From positions 5,900 through 69,899 of the forward strand of contig JAEZCT010000002.1 in the NCBI GenBank assembly GCA_023433405.1: DNA of 64,000 bases. The letters are read 5' to 3'. The notes beneath the pieces were generated by a model. The model was not told where the DNA came from and did not search any database. It was given only the letters and a program-made list of their open reading frames with translations. How positions within the stretch are numbered: the first letter of the stretch is position 1; the number at the start of each line of letters is the position of its first letter. Source of the DNA: Bacillota bacterium. GTDB taxonomy: Bacteria; Bacillota; Clostridia; Oscillospirales; Ruminococcaceae. Shown here piece by piece: positions 8,421-16,612 of this stretch. The translations under genes were made by a program, and so were the position numbers.

Positions 8421-9167
8421 TTAGCAGCCGGCCTTGGGCAGGTTATCCTTCTTGCCGTAGATATCCAGCACCTCGCGGGAGAATCCACCCGGTCCCTCAA
8501 TGATGAGCGGCTTTTCTACCGATAGAAAGGGCCTAGCCCCCTTTTTACCCTCCAGCAAAAACAGCCAGGGCGCGCTATCCGGCCGCTGCTGCACAAAGCG
8601 TAGGCGTTTGGGCTCAATGCCGTTTGCCCGCATTGCCTCCATCACATCGCACAGTCGTTCCGGCCGTTGGCAGACGCACAGCCTGCCGCCAAACCGCAGC
8701 AGCCGCTTTGCCGCTTCCGCCACGTCGTGGGCGGTACACAGCACCTCGTGGCGCGCAACCTGATCGCTGTAGGCTTCGCTTATGATGCCCGTGTTTGCCG
8801 CCTTATAGGGCGGGTTGCAGGTGAGGACATCGTAGGCGGCCGGGGCAAGCAAGGGTGAGGGGGTGCGAAGATCCTGCCGCAGCGGGATTACTACGCCGGC
8901 AAGCCCGTTGTGCGCAACGGATTTCTCTATGAGTGCCACCGCCTCAGCCTGAATCTCCACGGCAAAGATCTGCTTGGGTTTATCCTCTGCCCTTGCACAC
9001 CAGATAAACGGAATAATCCCGCAGCCGGAGCCAAGGTCGCAGCACCGCTCCTTGCGGCGGGGCGCAGCAAAATTGGCAAGCAAGAAGGCGTCAGTGCCAA
9101 ACTTATGCGCATCGCTTACAAACAGCGAGACGCCGCCCTGCAATTGTTCCATTTTCTCGGATATCAA
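8421..9167 (-). CDS. tRNA1(Val) adenine-37 N6-methyltransferase-like (TrmN6/YabB)
   Basis: A 248-aa class-I SAM methyltransferase. Motif I is DLGSGCGIIPF (residues about 44-54) and the N6-adenine catalytic motif is NPPY (in LTCNPPYKAA). It opens with the TrmN6-like LFVSDAHKFGTDAFLLANF. The start is a TTG at 9167 preceded by AAAGGTGG at good spacing; an ATG five codons further in is the alternative. Family members methylate A37 of tRNA1(Val) or act on related substrates. It lies upstream of rsmI on the same strand. Confidence 0.87.
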   Translation of the reverse strand: MISEKMEQLQGGVSLFVSDAHKFGTDAFLLANFAAPRRKERCCDLGSGCGIIPFIWCARAEDKPKQIFAVEIQAEAVALIEKSVAHNGLAGVVIPLRQDLRTPSPLLAPAAYDVLTCNPPYKAANTGIISEAYSDQVARHEVLCTAHDVAEAAKRLLRFGGRLCVCQRPERLCDVMEAMRANGIEPKRLRFVQQRPDSAPWLFLLEGKKGARPFLSVEKPLIIEGPGGFSREVLDIYGKKDNLPKAGC

Positions 9168-9298
9168 ATATGGGATACCACCTTTAAAGTGTTTACTTTT
9201 TTAGAGCGGATTTAACATAAACACACTGTAACATAGACCGGCTTTTAAAGTCAACGGACAAAAAGTCCATAGGGACATTCTGTCCAGCACGAGCAAAA

Positions 9299-9324
9299 CG
9301 GATGCCGATTGGGTTCGGCATCCG
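9299..9324. other. Hairpin between ferredoxin and trmN6-like genes
   Basis: CGGATGCCGA pairs with TCGGCATCCG around a short loop. It resembles the ferredoxin hairpin 60 bases away (CGGCGGATGTCGAAC), both carrying a GGATG(C/T)CG core. It has no T run, so it is more likely an RNA structure than a terminator. Confidence 0.5.
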
Positions 9325-9369
9325 CAGTATCACTATGGCAGCGCGTAGCTTTGCTTAAATGAGTATTAT

Positions 9370-9412
9370 AGAAAACGGCGGATGTCGAACTTGTTCGACA
9401 TCCGCCGTGTTT
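9370..9412 (-). terminator. Terminator of the ferredoxin gene
   Basis: On the minus strand ACGGCGGATGTCGAAC pairs perfectly with GTTCGACATCCGCCGT (2-base loop) and is followed by TTTTCTAT, starting 15 bases after the ferredoxin stop. Confidence 0.85.
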
Positions 9413-9422
9413 GGTCTGCTCG

Positions 9423-9596
9423 TTAAGCCTTGGGAGCAGGAGCCTCGACGGGGCAAACGCCGGCGCACGCACCACAATCGATGCAGGTGCTCTCGTCAAT
9501 TACATACTTGCTGTCGCCGGCGGAGATAGCCGATACCGGGCACTCCGACTCACAAGCTCCGCAGCTGATGCACTCATCCGAAATAACATATGCCAT
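9423..9596 (-). CDS. 2[4Fe-4S] ferredoxin
   Basis: A 57-aa clostridial-type ferredoxin. Two CxxCxxCxxxCP cluster motifs are visible, CISCGACESECP and CIDCGACAGVCP, each binding a [4Fe-4S] cluster. It carries electrons between low-potential oxidoreductases such as pyruvate:ferredoxin oxidoreductase and hydrogenase. The start MAYVISDECI is set by AGGAGGTG 9 bases upstream. It is a single-gene unit with its own strong hairpin behind it. Confidence 0.97.
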   Translation of the reverse strand: MAYVISDECISCGACESECPVSAISAGDSKYVIDESTCIDCGACAGVCPVEAPAPKA

Positions 9597-9738
9597 ACAA
9601 CATACACCTCCTTTGTAGACTGGCTTAATTGTACCACATTTGCGCGAAAATGCAAGACAATAACCACGGTGAAAAGCCATTTCGTCTCCATTGAATATGA
9701 GAATAACACGATTTGTAGGCTGGCGGCTTATTTCTTAA

Positions 9739-9836
9739 GCTAATAGCCGATACAAAAATCAGGGAAAAAGCTCTGGCTGATGGGTTTATTCGCAGATCAG
9801 CATCTAGAACGATACCCTTTTTACGGAGATTTGCAT
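9739..9836 (+). repeat. Strongly decayed copy of the MITE-like element
   Basis: Keeps the order of element landmarks in degraded form: CTAATAGCCGATACAAAAATC, GGGAAAAAGCT, TGATGGGTTTATTCGCAGAT and CGGAGATTTGCAT. Length is close to 102 bases. It is recognised only by comparison with the intact copies. Confidence 0.45.
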
Positions 9837-9877
9837 TAGGTAGCTTCCCCTATGGATATAAAAATTTATAAAACCGG

Positions 9878-9906
9878 TTGACAAAGCGTGGGCGACGGAA
9901 TATGAT
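9878..9906 (+). promoter_or_regulatory. Promoter of the metal-efflux operon
   Basis: TTGACA (9878-9883), 17-base spacer, TATGAT (9901-9906). Transcription would begin at about 9913, directly in front of or inside the palindromic operator, the usual arrangement for repression by an ArsR/SmtB protein. Confidence 0.85.
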
Positions 9907-9918
9907 AATACCATAACA

Positions 9919-9936
9919 TATGAATACATGTTCATA
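9919..9936. promoter_or_regulatory. ArsR/SmtB-family operator
   Basis: TATGAA-N6-TTCATA forms a perfect inverted repeat overlapping the predicted start of transcription. It matches the ATATGAAC-type half sites known for SmtB, CzrA and CadC. The regulator encoded 64 bases downstream is the likely ligand. Confidence 0.8.
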
Positions 9937-9999
9937 CGTTTAAGTGTATAGCGTATTTGGATGAGATGATGTAATACGACGAAAGGATGAATCGCTCAA

Positions 10000-10386
10000 A
10001 TGAACAACGAACCGCGCGAATTGCAATGTGAGCCGCATATCATTCACGAAGGGCTGACCCCCGCCGACTTTGAGAAGGTCCTGCCAGACGCACTGACACT
10101 CTCCCGCCTGACCGATGTCTATAAGGTGTTTGGCGACAGCACACGGCTTAAGATTATATTTTTGCTCAATAACCGGGAGCTGTGCGTCTGCGACATTGCC
10201 TATGTTTTGGGTATGGGGCAGTCGGCGGTATCGCACCAGCTGCGCATCCTGCGCGCCGCAAATCTTGTAAAGACACGGCGTGAGGGCAAATCGATATTCT
10301 ATTCTCTGGATGATGAGCACGTCAGCCGCATTTTGATTACAGGACTAGAGCACACAAAGGAGGAGCACGCTCATGATGAGGATTAG
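10000..10386 (+). CDS. ArsR/SmtB-family metal-sensing repressor
   Basis: A 128-aa winged-helix repressor. The recognition-helix region (SAVSHQLRILRAANLV) is typical. A complete alpha-5 metal site is present: D105, H107, H118 and E121 have exactly the D-x-H-x10-H-x2-E spacing of the zinc site of SmtB/CzrA. C62 and C64 in ELCVCD, plus an N-terminal Cys10, also resemble the alpha-3N site of CadC, so Zn, Cd or Pb could be sensed. Metal binding should release the operator at 9919-9936 and induce the overlapping ATPase gene. It starts 64 bases after that operator. Confidence 0.92.
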   Translation: MNNEPRELQCEPHIIHEGLTPADFEKVLPDALTLSRLTDVYKVFGDSTRLKIIFLLNNRELCVCDIAYVLGMGQSAVSHQLRILRAANLVKTRREGKSIFYSLDDEHVSRILITGLEHTKEEHAHDED

Positions 10387-12652
10387 AATTCAGATGCAGG
10401 GACTGCATTGCGCAAGCTGTGCGCAGAAAATAGAGGATCGGGTGAGCAAGCTGCCCCAGGTCTCGGAGGTATGGCTCAATTTTACGGAGAACGAGCTGCG
10501 ATTTAGTGCCGAAGGCGAGAGGGCGGATGAGATTATTTCCAAGACACAGGAGATTATTCGCCGCACCGAAGAAGGCGTTTCCCTCACCGGCATTACCGTC
10601 ATGGATGAGACGGGCGCCGAGCAGCAATATGGCTCGGTTTTGAAAGCGGCAAGGGGTCTGCAAACAGAAGAGCAAGGCTGCGACTGCTGCGGTCATGACC
10701 ATGACAACGGCAGGCAGGGACACGCGCATAATGCAAAGCACGATAAGAATGACGCACACGACCACCATGAGAACCATGAAAATCATGGAACAGAACACTC
10801 GCATGACCATGGCGAAAAGAAGGGCTACGAGCTTGTTTTGCTTCTCAGTGCGGTAGCGCTTACGGTTGTATCCTACCTGCCCTTTCTTCCCGAGCCGGTA
10901 TCCGCAATTCTGCTGCTTGCCGCTATCGGGCTGTCGGGCTACAGGATTATCATCGACGGCGCAAAAAAGCTGGTGCGCTTTGAGCTGGAGGAAGAGCTTT
11001 TAATGATGATTGCGGTCGTCGCCGCCTGTGTGCTCGGCGAGTTTGCCGAGGCCGCGATGGTGACGCTGTTGTTCTCTGCCGGAACCTATATTGAAGATAT
11101 CGCGGTGGCGCGCTCTAAAAAAAGCATCGCCGCGCTGACCTCCATTCGCCCCGATACCGCAAACCTTTTGGCGGCGGATGGCAGCAGCTCTCCCGTAAAC
11201 GCAAAGGAGGTCGCGGTCGGCTCCCTCATCCTCCTTCGTCCCGGCGAGCGCGTTCCGCTGGATGCCGAGGTGGTTTCGGGCGACTCCTATCTCGATAACT
11301 CGGTGATAACGGGCGAGAGCGTGCCGGTGCCGGTTACACAGGGCAGCCGTGTGCTTTCGGGCGCGGTCAACGGCTCGGGTCTTTTAACCCTGCGCACCGT
11401 AGGCGACTACAAAAACTCCACAGCCAGCCGCATCATTGAGCTGGTGGAAAGCTCTCTTGCCAAGAAGGGCAAAACCGAGCGCTTTATTACCCGCTTTGCG
11501 CGGTACTATACCCCCGCCATTATGCTTACCGCTCTGCTGGTGGCGGTGTTACCTCCCCTGCTTGGGGCCGGCACCTTCTCCGACTGGATCTCCCGGTCGC
11601 TCATCCTGCTGGTTTCGGCGTGTCCCTGCGCGCTTGTCATTTCGGTGCCGTTGGGCTTCTTCGCGGGCATTGGCTCCGCTTCCCGACTTGGCGTACTGGT
11701 CAAGGGCGGCAAATACCTTGAGGCGCTCTCGCGGGTAGACACCATGGTGTTTGATAAAACCGGCACCCTTACAACAGGTAAGCTAAAGGTTACGGGTGTT
11801 ACCAGCCTTTCTGATTACAGCGAGGGAGAGGTTTTACGCCTTGCGGCGATTTGCGAGAACTTTTCCAGCCATCCGGTGGCAAAGGCGGTGGTTGCGCATT
11901 ACGGCAACGCCATCTCGAAGGACTCGGTATTCTCCTACGAGGAGCAAACCGGTATGGGGGTTAAGGCGTATCACATGGGCAGCGAGCTCATCTGCGGCTC
12001 GGCGCGCATGATGGAGCAATACGGTATTTCGCTGGCAGGCGCACCGGAGGCGGCGGTTTATGTCGCCGAAAGCGGCCAGCTTTTAGGCAGTATTTCGGTA
12101 GCGGATACCCCCCGTTCCGACAGTGCGGAGGCATTGCGCGGGTTAAAGAGGGCGGGGGTCAAGCGTGTTGCCATCCTTACGGGGGATAATGAAAAAACCG
12201 CGCGGGAGGTTGCCGCAGCCTGCGGCGCGGATGCCTTCCACGCGGGCCTGCTGCCCTCGGGCAAGGTTGACGCGCTGATGGAGGAAAAGAAAAACGCCAA
12301 AACGGTGGCGTTCGTAGGCGACGGCATTAACGACGCGCCGGTGCTTGCGGCCGCGGATGTGGGCATAGCCATGGGGCTAGGTTCGGATGCCGCCATTGAG
12401 GCCGCCGACGCGGTGCTGGTTTCGGAGCGTCTTGGCTCTCTGCCCGCCGTCATCCGGCTTTCCCGCCGGGCAATGGGTATTATCACCTTTAATATCGTGT
12501 TCGCCTTGCTCATTAAGGCAACGGTAATGGTACTGGGTGTTGCGGGGCTTGGCGCAATGTGGCTTGCCATCTTCGCCGATGTGGGCGTAACCATCCTTGC
12601 GGTGCTTAACACCACGAGGCTTCTTGCGGTAAAAAAGGGTAAGGCGGCATAA
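10373..12652 (+). CDS. P1B-type Zn/Cd/Pb-exporting ATPase
   Basis: A 759-aa heavy-metal P-type ATPase. It has an N-terminal HMA domain with GLHCASC (residues about 10-16), then a His/Asp-rich metal-buffer stretch (about 100-147, with CDCCGHDHD and repeated HDH/HEN). After the first membrane helices come TGES, the metal-site SACPCAL (about 416), the phosphorylated Asp in DKTGT (about 460) and GDGIND (about 649). CPC with a His-rich leader fits the ZntA/CadA (P1B-2) group, which exports Zn2+, Cd2+ or Pb2+. It overlaps the repressor gene by 14 bases. A second Met one codon in is an equal start candidate. Confidence 0.94.
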   Translation: MMRIRIQMQGLHCASCAQKIEDRVSKLPQVSEVWLNFTENELRFSAEGERADEIISKTQEIIRRTEEGVSLTGITVMDETGAEQQYGSVLKAARGLQTEEQGCDCCGHDHDNGRQGHAHNAKHDKNDAHDHHENHENHGTEHSHDHGEKKGYELVLLLSAVALTVVSYLPFLPEPVSAILLLAAIGLSGYRIIIDGAKKLVRFELEEELLMMIAVVAACVLGEFAEAAMVTLLFSAGTYIEDIAVARSKKSIAALTSIRPDTANLLAADGSSSPVNAKEVAVGSLILLRPGERVPLDAEVVSGDSYLDNSVITGESVPVPVTQGSRVLSGAVNGSGLLTLRTVGDYKNSTASRIIELVESSLAKKGKTERFITRFARYYTPAIMLTALLVAVLPPLLGAGTFSDWISRSLILLVSACPCALVISVPLGFFAGIGSASRLGVLVKGGKYLEALSRVDTMVFDKTGTLTTGKLKVTGVTSLSDYSEGEVLRLAAICENFSSHPVAKAVVAHYGNAISKDSVFSYEEQTGMGVKAYHMGSELICGSARMMEQYGISLAGAPEAAVYVAESGQLLGSISVADTPRSDSAEALRGLKRAGVKRVAILTGDNEKTAREVAAACGADAFHAGLLPSGKVDALMEEKKNAKTVAFVGDGINDAPVLAAADVGIAMGLGSDAAIEAADAVLVSERLGSLPAVIRLSRRAMGIITFNIVFALLIKATVMVLGVAGLGAMWLAIFADVGVTILAVLNTTRLLAVKKGKAA

Positions 12653-12660
12653 AACACCGA

Positions 12661-12705
12661 AAAAAACAGCTCTTCCGAAACACCAAAGCGGAGAGCTGTT
12701 TTTTT
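12661..12705 (+). terminator. Rho-independent terminator of the metal-efflux operon
   Basis: AACAGCTCT pairs with AGAGCTGTT and is followed by a run of seven T's, 8 bases after the ATPase stop codon. Confidence 0.92.
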
Positions 12706-12764
12706 AATTCATGCGATATGCGCAGATGGAGAAAGCCATTTTAACCCGACTAACAAAATTCGTA

Positions 12765-13238
12765 TTAGTTTTCCTTCATACGCTCAGCGAGCTTGTAGAA
12801 CATCCGCACATAGCCGTTCGCCATCAAATTCAGCAGGATAAAGGGCAGGGTTACAAATGGCGCAAGAATATCGGGCATCATAATTCCTTCACTTGTAACG
12901 TGGGTGTAGTTCAATAAGGAAAGGTCGGTTTTATCGATAATATATGGAAGATTTGAAATAAACAAAATAAGACAAAACACCCCCGAAATAATCAGACCGA
13001 TGTTGAGGCCCTTCCTTGTGGCTTTGGTGCAGGTAATGGTGAGTGTTTTATCGGTAAAATGCGCCTGCAAGAGCTTGAGAACAGCCCACAAACCAACCAG
13101 ATAAATGGCCAGCACAATCAGGGGTACGCCAAAAAAACGGGTACATGAGCTTAAAAACAAAAACAATGCCCCCGTAATCACGGTGCCAATGAGTATGCGC
13201 AAAATGAAGGCGCTTAAAAAGCGATAGGTTTTCACCAT
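12765..13238 (-). CDS. Small integral membrane protein, unknown function
   Basis: 157 aa with four hydrophobic segments (roughly residues 8-28, 30-55, 78-98 and 125-148), starting MVKTYRFLSAF. The ATG at 13238 follows GGGTGG at 7 bases; a longer frame to 13304 has no site. I do not recognise a family; overall it resembles small four-helix DUF proteins of Firmicutes. It stands alone between the efflux operon terminator and the acetylation genes. Confidence 0.7.
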   Translation of the reverse strand: MVKTYRFLSAFILRILIGTVITGALFLFLSSCTRFFGVPLIVLAIYLVGLWAVLKLLQAHFTDKTLTITCTKATRKGLNIGLIISGVFCLILFISNLPYIIDKTDLSLLNYTHVTSEGIMMPDILAPFVTLPFILLNLMANGYVRMFYKLAERMKEN

Positions 13239-13417
13239 CCCAAAACCACCCTTTACACTAGAATATAACGATAAATCGTGTGGCGGCAGTACGTTTCGCC
13301 GCACGGTTTATCGTTTTTAGTCTTTTAATAATGGGAATAGTTTTCGTGTGTCTTCTCATATGCTTCAAAAGCGTCTCTCACCAAAAAAACAAGGCCAATG
13401 ACGCGAATTTAAGAAAT

Positions 13418-14548
13418 TCAGGAAAGACCAAGCTTTGCGATATCAGTGGTATGGGCAAAGGTGTCGGCGCTGTATAAGAGCAGCACCTGGTCATAATCCG
13501 CCACACTCACAAGCGAGGTGTAGCTGTTATTGACGTAGCGCAGGTCTACAAGGGTAATGGTGTCGTAATACGAGGTTAAAAACGGTACAAAGCTATGGGC
13601 AAACGAATCCTTGAAAATCAACAGGCTCTTGCCGGTTTTGCTGTCGGTTCTAACCGTTACCATAGGCTGGTTCTGGCCTAAGAAGACGCCGTATTTATCC
13701 TTCTTACTCAAATAGTCCTTAAAATAAAGGGAGGAATAGGTCTTGGTCTCTTTCCCGTCAAACACATCCAAGGTAACGGTCACCTCGGAGGAGCGCCGGG
13801 AATAGAGGCTGATAATGTCGGGGGATATGCCGCGATACCCCACCTTGGAGTACAGCGTACCGTAAAAGTCGTGCGCGACGTTTTCAATGTTATAATTCTT
13901 ATAAAGAGCGGCATGAATGCCCATACGCTCGCTAGCCTCGGTAAAGGCGTAAAACGCCCCTGTGCTGGTCCAGTGATGGTCGGTTCTGTAAAAGATATAT
14001 TTGCTCCGGTTCTCATACAGCACACGGGATACATCAATTTCGTTGGTGATGCTCACAAGCTCTCGGTTGATATCCTTGAGGTATCGGCGCTGGTCCCACA
14101 CCGTTATCCCCTCGGGCAGGGCGTCGGGGTAGATGCCGGCGGCGGTTGGCACCAGCATGAGATAGGTGGGCTTTTTGTTATGGTCTACAAAGGCGCGAAT
14201 GGCGTCAATATTGTTTCGGGTCTTTCGCTCATCCGGGACAGCGATGTCTTCAATTAACCGGTTATCAAGGATGTATACGTTGTTGTTCTCCCGTTTGCCG
14301 CTGTAGTATTCAAGGTAGCCTTTCGCGCTCACCCATAGGTCGCGCCCCACAAAGTGGTCGGAGAACCACGCCTCAACCCCGCTCATAAAGGTGCGGTCTG
14401 CAACGCTTTTGAGTGAGAAATTAGGCCATTCGGCCAGTACGCGGTTCTCCATCTCGGAAAAGGAGGATTTGGGCGACAACGCGGTTGCGACAGGAAAGCC
14501 CGCCAAAAACAGCGCGAGCAGCACCGCGGAGATAATCTTGGTTTTCAT
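13418..14548 (-). CDS. DHHW/AlgJ-like acetylation partner protein
   Basis: 376 aa. An N-terminal membrane anchor or signal (KIISAVLLALFLAGFPVATAL) leads to an exported SGNH-like domain with the hallmark YRTDHHWTSTG near residue 187. Proteins of this family work with MBOAT acyltransferases in O-acetylating exopolysaccharides (as AlgJ/AlgX with AlgI). The MBOAT gene ends 24 bases upstream on the same strand, and the start follows GGGGAGGAA. The acetylated substrate is unknown; the capsule locus at 35-51 kb is one candidate. Confidence 0.88.
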   Translation of the reverse strand: MKTKIISAVLLALFLAGFPVATALSPKSSFSEMENRVLAEWPNFSLKSVADRTFMSGVEAWFSDHFVGRDLWVSAKGYLEYYSGKRENNNVYILDNRLIEDIAVPDERKTRNNIDAIRAFVDHNKKPTYLMLVPTAAGIYPDALPEGITVWDQRRYLKDINRELVSITNEIDVSRVLYENRSKYIFYRTDHHWTSTGAFYAFTEASERMGIHAALYKNYNIENVAHDFYGTLYSKVGYRGISPDIISLYSRRSSEVTVTLDVFDGKETKTYSSLYFKDYLSKKDKYGVFLGQNQPMVTVRTDSKTGKSLLIFKDSFAHSFVPFLTSYYDTITLVDLRYVNNSYTSLVSVADYDQVLLLYSADTFAHTTDIAKLGLS

Positions 14549-14572
14549 ATGGTTTCCTCCCCAAGTCATCCG

Positions 14573-15979
14573 TTAAAACCGGAAGTATAAAAACGGGTTG
14601 TAGGTTGCGTCCACAAGGTATGCCGTACACAGCAGCATCAGCATAACCTGGAGCAGGATGCGCACAGTTTTAGACGCGACGGGGTTTTTACGGTAAAACC
14701 GCTTGCATGTCCGGTCCAGCCATGAGGTGGAGAACACCACGCACAGCGCAAACACCACGCCGTAGCTTGCAAGCAGGTAGGTAAACACCGAGTCGGAGGC
14801 CGCCCGACCGCCGGAGCCAAACATCGCGCCAAGGTAGGAAAAGCCCGCGTCGACAGTATCAAACTCAAACAGCACCCAGCCCAGCACCACAAAAAAGAAG
14901 GTGGTCAGCCGAGTAATGGTAAAGGGCAGCTTCTCAAGCACCCGCCCGAGGAACAGCTTTTCAAGAATAAGCAGGATGCCATAGTAAAGCCCCCACAGCA
15001 CAAAGTTCCAGCTTGCGCCGTGCCACAGACCGGTGAGCATCCACACAATCAAAAGGTTAAGTATCATGCGCCCCTTGCCCTTGCGGTTGCCGCCTAAGGG
15101 GATGTACACATACTCCCGGAACCAGGTGCCAAGCGTCATGTGCCATCTGCGCCAAAAGTCGGTGACGCTGGTGGCGGTATAGGGAAAATTGAAGTTTTGA
15201 GGGAAGCGGAAGCCGAGCATACGCCCCATGCCCACCGCCATATCGGAATATCCCGAAAAATCGAAGAAGATTTGCATGGTAAAGGCGAGTATGCCAAACC
15301 ACGCCGTCGCTACAGACAGCTCGTCGGGTGCGGTGGCCTTAACCCGCGTCCACAGCGCGCCGATGTTGTTGGCAAGCAGCGCCTTTTTGGCAAGCCCCTG
15401 GATAAAAAGACCCGCCCCGTCGCCTAGGTTTGCAAACGAAACCTTGCGTGTCTCAAGCTCCCTGCGCACATCGCCGTAGCGCACAATAGGCCCCGCCACA
15501 AGCTGGGGGAACATAGAAACATACGCCGCGTAATCGATAAAGCTGCGTTGAACCGGCACACGGCGGCGGTAAAGGTCTATAGTATAGCTCATGCTTTGGA
15601 AGGTGTAAAAGGAGATGCCGATGGGCAGCGCAATTTTAGGGTCGGGGACGGAAAGCCCGAACAGAGCGTTGAGGTTCTGTACCGCAAAGGAGTTGTACTT
15701 AAACACCGCGAGAATGGAGAGATTGACCGCCACCGAGGCAATCAGCAGCATACGCCGCGCCCGGGGGCTGCCGTCAAAGCGCGACATCAGACGCCCGCAG
15801 GTGTAATCCACCAGTACGGTAAAGGTCATGAGCAGTAGGTATATCGGCTCGCCCCAAGCATAAAATAAAAAGCCCGAAACAAACAGCACAAAATTACGCG
15901 CAGGCTTTGGCGTAAAATAATATACCAGCAGTACAGCGGGCAGGTAAAGGTATAAAAATGTCAGGCTTGAAAATACCAT
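14573..15979 (-). CDS. MBOAT family membrane O-acyltransferase (AlgI/DltB-like)
   Basis: A 468-aa protein with about ten or more membrane segments. It has the MBOAT core (FPQLVAGPIVRY, DFSGYSDMAVGMGRMLGF, FWRRWHMTLGTWFREY) and the catalytic His region LTGLWHGASWNF near residue 318. Such proteins pass acyl groups across the membrane to cell-surface glycans or teichoic acid. With no dltA or dltC nearby and a DHHW gene next to it, polysaccharide O-acetylation is likelier than teichoic-acid alanylation. Its ATG directly abuts the TAG stop of the upstream toprim gene. Confidence 0.93.
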   Translation of the reverse strand: MVFSSLTFLYLYLPAVLLVYYFTPKPARNFVLFVSGFLFYAWGEPIYLLLMTFTVLVDYTCGRLMSRFDGSPRARRMLLIASVAVNLSILAVFKYNSFAVQNLNALFGLSVPDPKIALPIGISFYTFQSMSYTIDLYRRRVPVQRSFIDYAAYVSMFPQLVAGPIVRYGDVRRELETRKVSFANLGDGAGLFIQGLAKKALLANNIGALWTRVKATAPDELSVATAWFGILAFTMQIFFDFSGYSDMAVGMGRMLGFRFPQNFNFPYTATSVTDFWRRWHMTLGTWFREYVYIPLGGNRKGKGRMILNLLIVWMLTGLWHGASWNFVLWGLYYGILLILEKLFLGRVLEKLPFTITRLTTFFFVVLGWVLFEFDTVDAGFSYLGAMFGSGGRAASDSVFTYLLASYGVVFALCVVFSTSWLDRTCKRFYRKNPVASKTVRILLQVMLMLLCTAYLVDATYNPFLYFRF

Positions 15980-16612
15980 CTATCCGTTACGTCCTTCCTT
16001 ATGACTGATTGTTTCGCGCACCCTGGCCACCGCCTTGCGGTATTGCTCGGGGGTGTAAAACGCGTTAATTGCCTCCACCAGCGCGTTTGCGCCGAGGCGT
16101 TCGGGCAGGTCAAGCTCTTTTAGCAGCTCACGCCGCAGGTCGGAGCTGTCCGGCGCGCCGGTAAGCCCGTCCTCATACAGGTGCAGCTTGGTCACGAGGG
16201 GTCTCGGTACCGGCGGGGCGTCGTCCTGTGCGGCGTCGGCGCATACCCCCGCCTTGCGCAGAACGTCAAGCAGGCCTTGGGAGGCTATGCCCTCCACCCC
16301 AAGCTTTCCCTCCTTGGAGGGGACGGCCTTGCGCCGTTCCTTGCCCAGAACATCGGGGATATAGGCGTGCAAAACCTGTCCCTGGGTAATGGCTCCCTTT
16401 AAAAAAGCGCGGATTTGAAATCCCGCCCGGTCGGAATCGGTGAGGATGAGGATACCCGTCCTCTTGGCAAGGGCGCGGAGGAGAGCCAGCTTCTGCTCGT
16501 CCTTAAATATTGCAAAGCCGCCCGTCTCTATGATATAGGCGTCAATAAGCGAGGTAAGCTTAATCTTGTCGTACTTCCCTTCCACTATAACAGCCTGCGT
16601 AATCTTTATCAA
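15980..16612 (-). CDS. Ribonuclease M5-like toprim protein (DUF4093 type)
   Basis: 210 aa. The N-terminal toprim domain shows the catalytic Glu in VIVEGKYDK and the metal-binding LTDSDRAG. The C-terminal half matches the region that follows toprim in clostridial RNase M5-related proteins. RNase M5 matures the ends of 5S rRNA; whether this shorter relative does so is not certain. It overlaps the end of holA by 4 bases and abuts the MBOAT start, so the order holA - toprim - MBOAT - DHHW forms one operon. Confidence 0.8.
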   Translation of the reverse strand: MIKITQAVIVEGKYDKIKLTSLIDAYIIETGGFAIFKDEQKLALLRALAKRTGILILTDSDRAGFQIRAFLKGAITQGQVLHAYIPDVLGKERRKAVPSKEGKLGVEGIASQGLLDVLRKAGVCADAAQDDAPPVPRPLVTKLHLYEDGLTGAPDSSDLRRELLKELDLPERLGANALVEAINAFYTPEQYRKAVARVRETISHKEGRNG

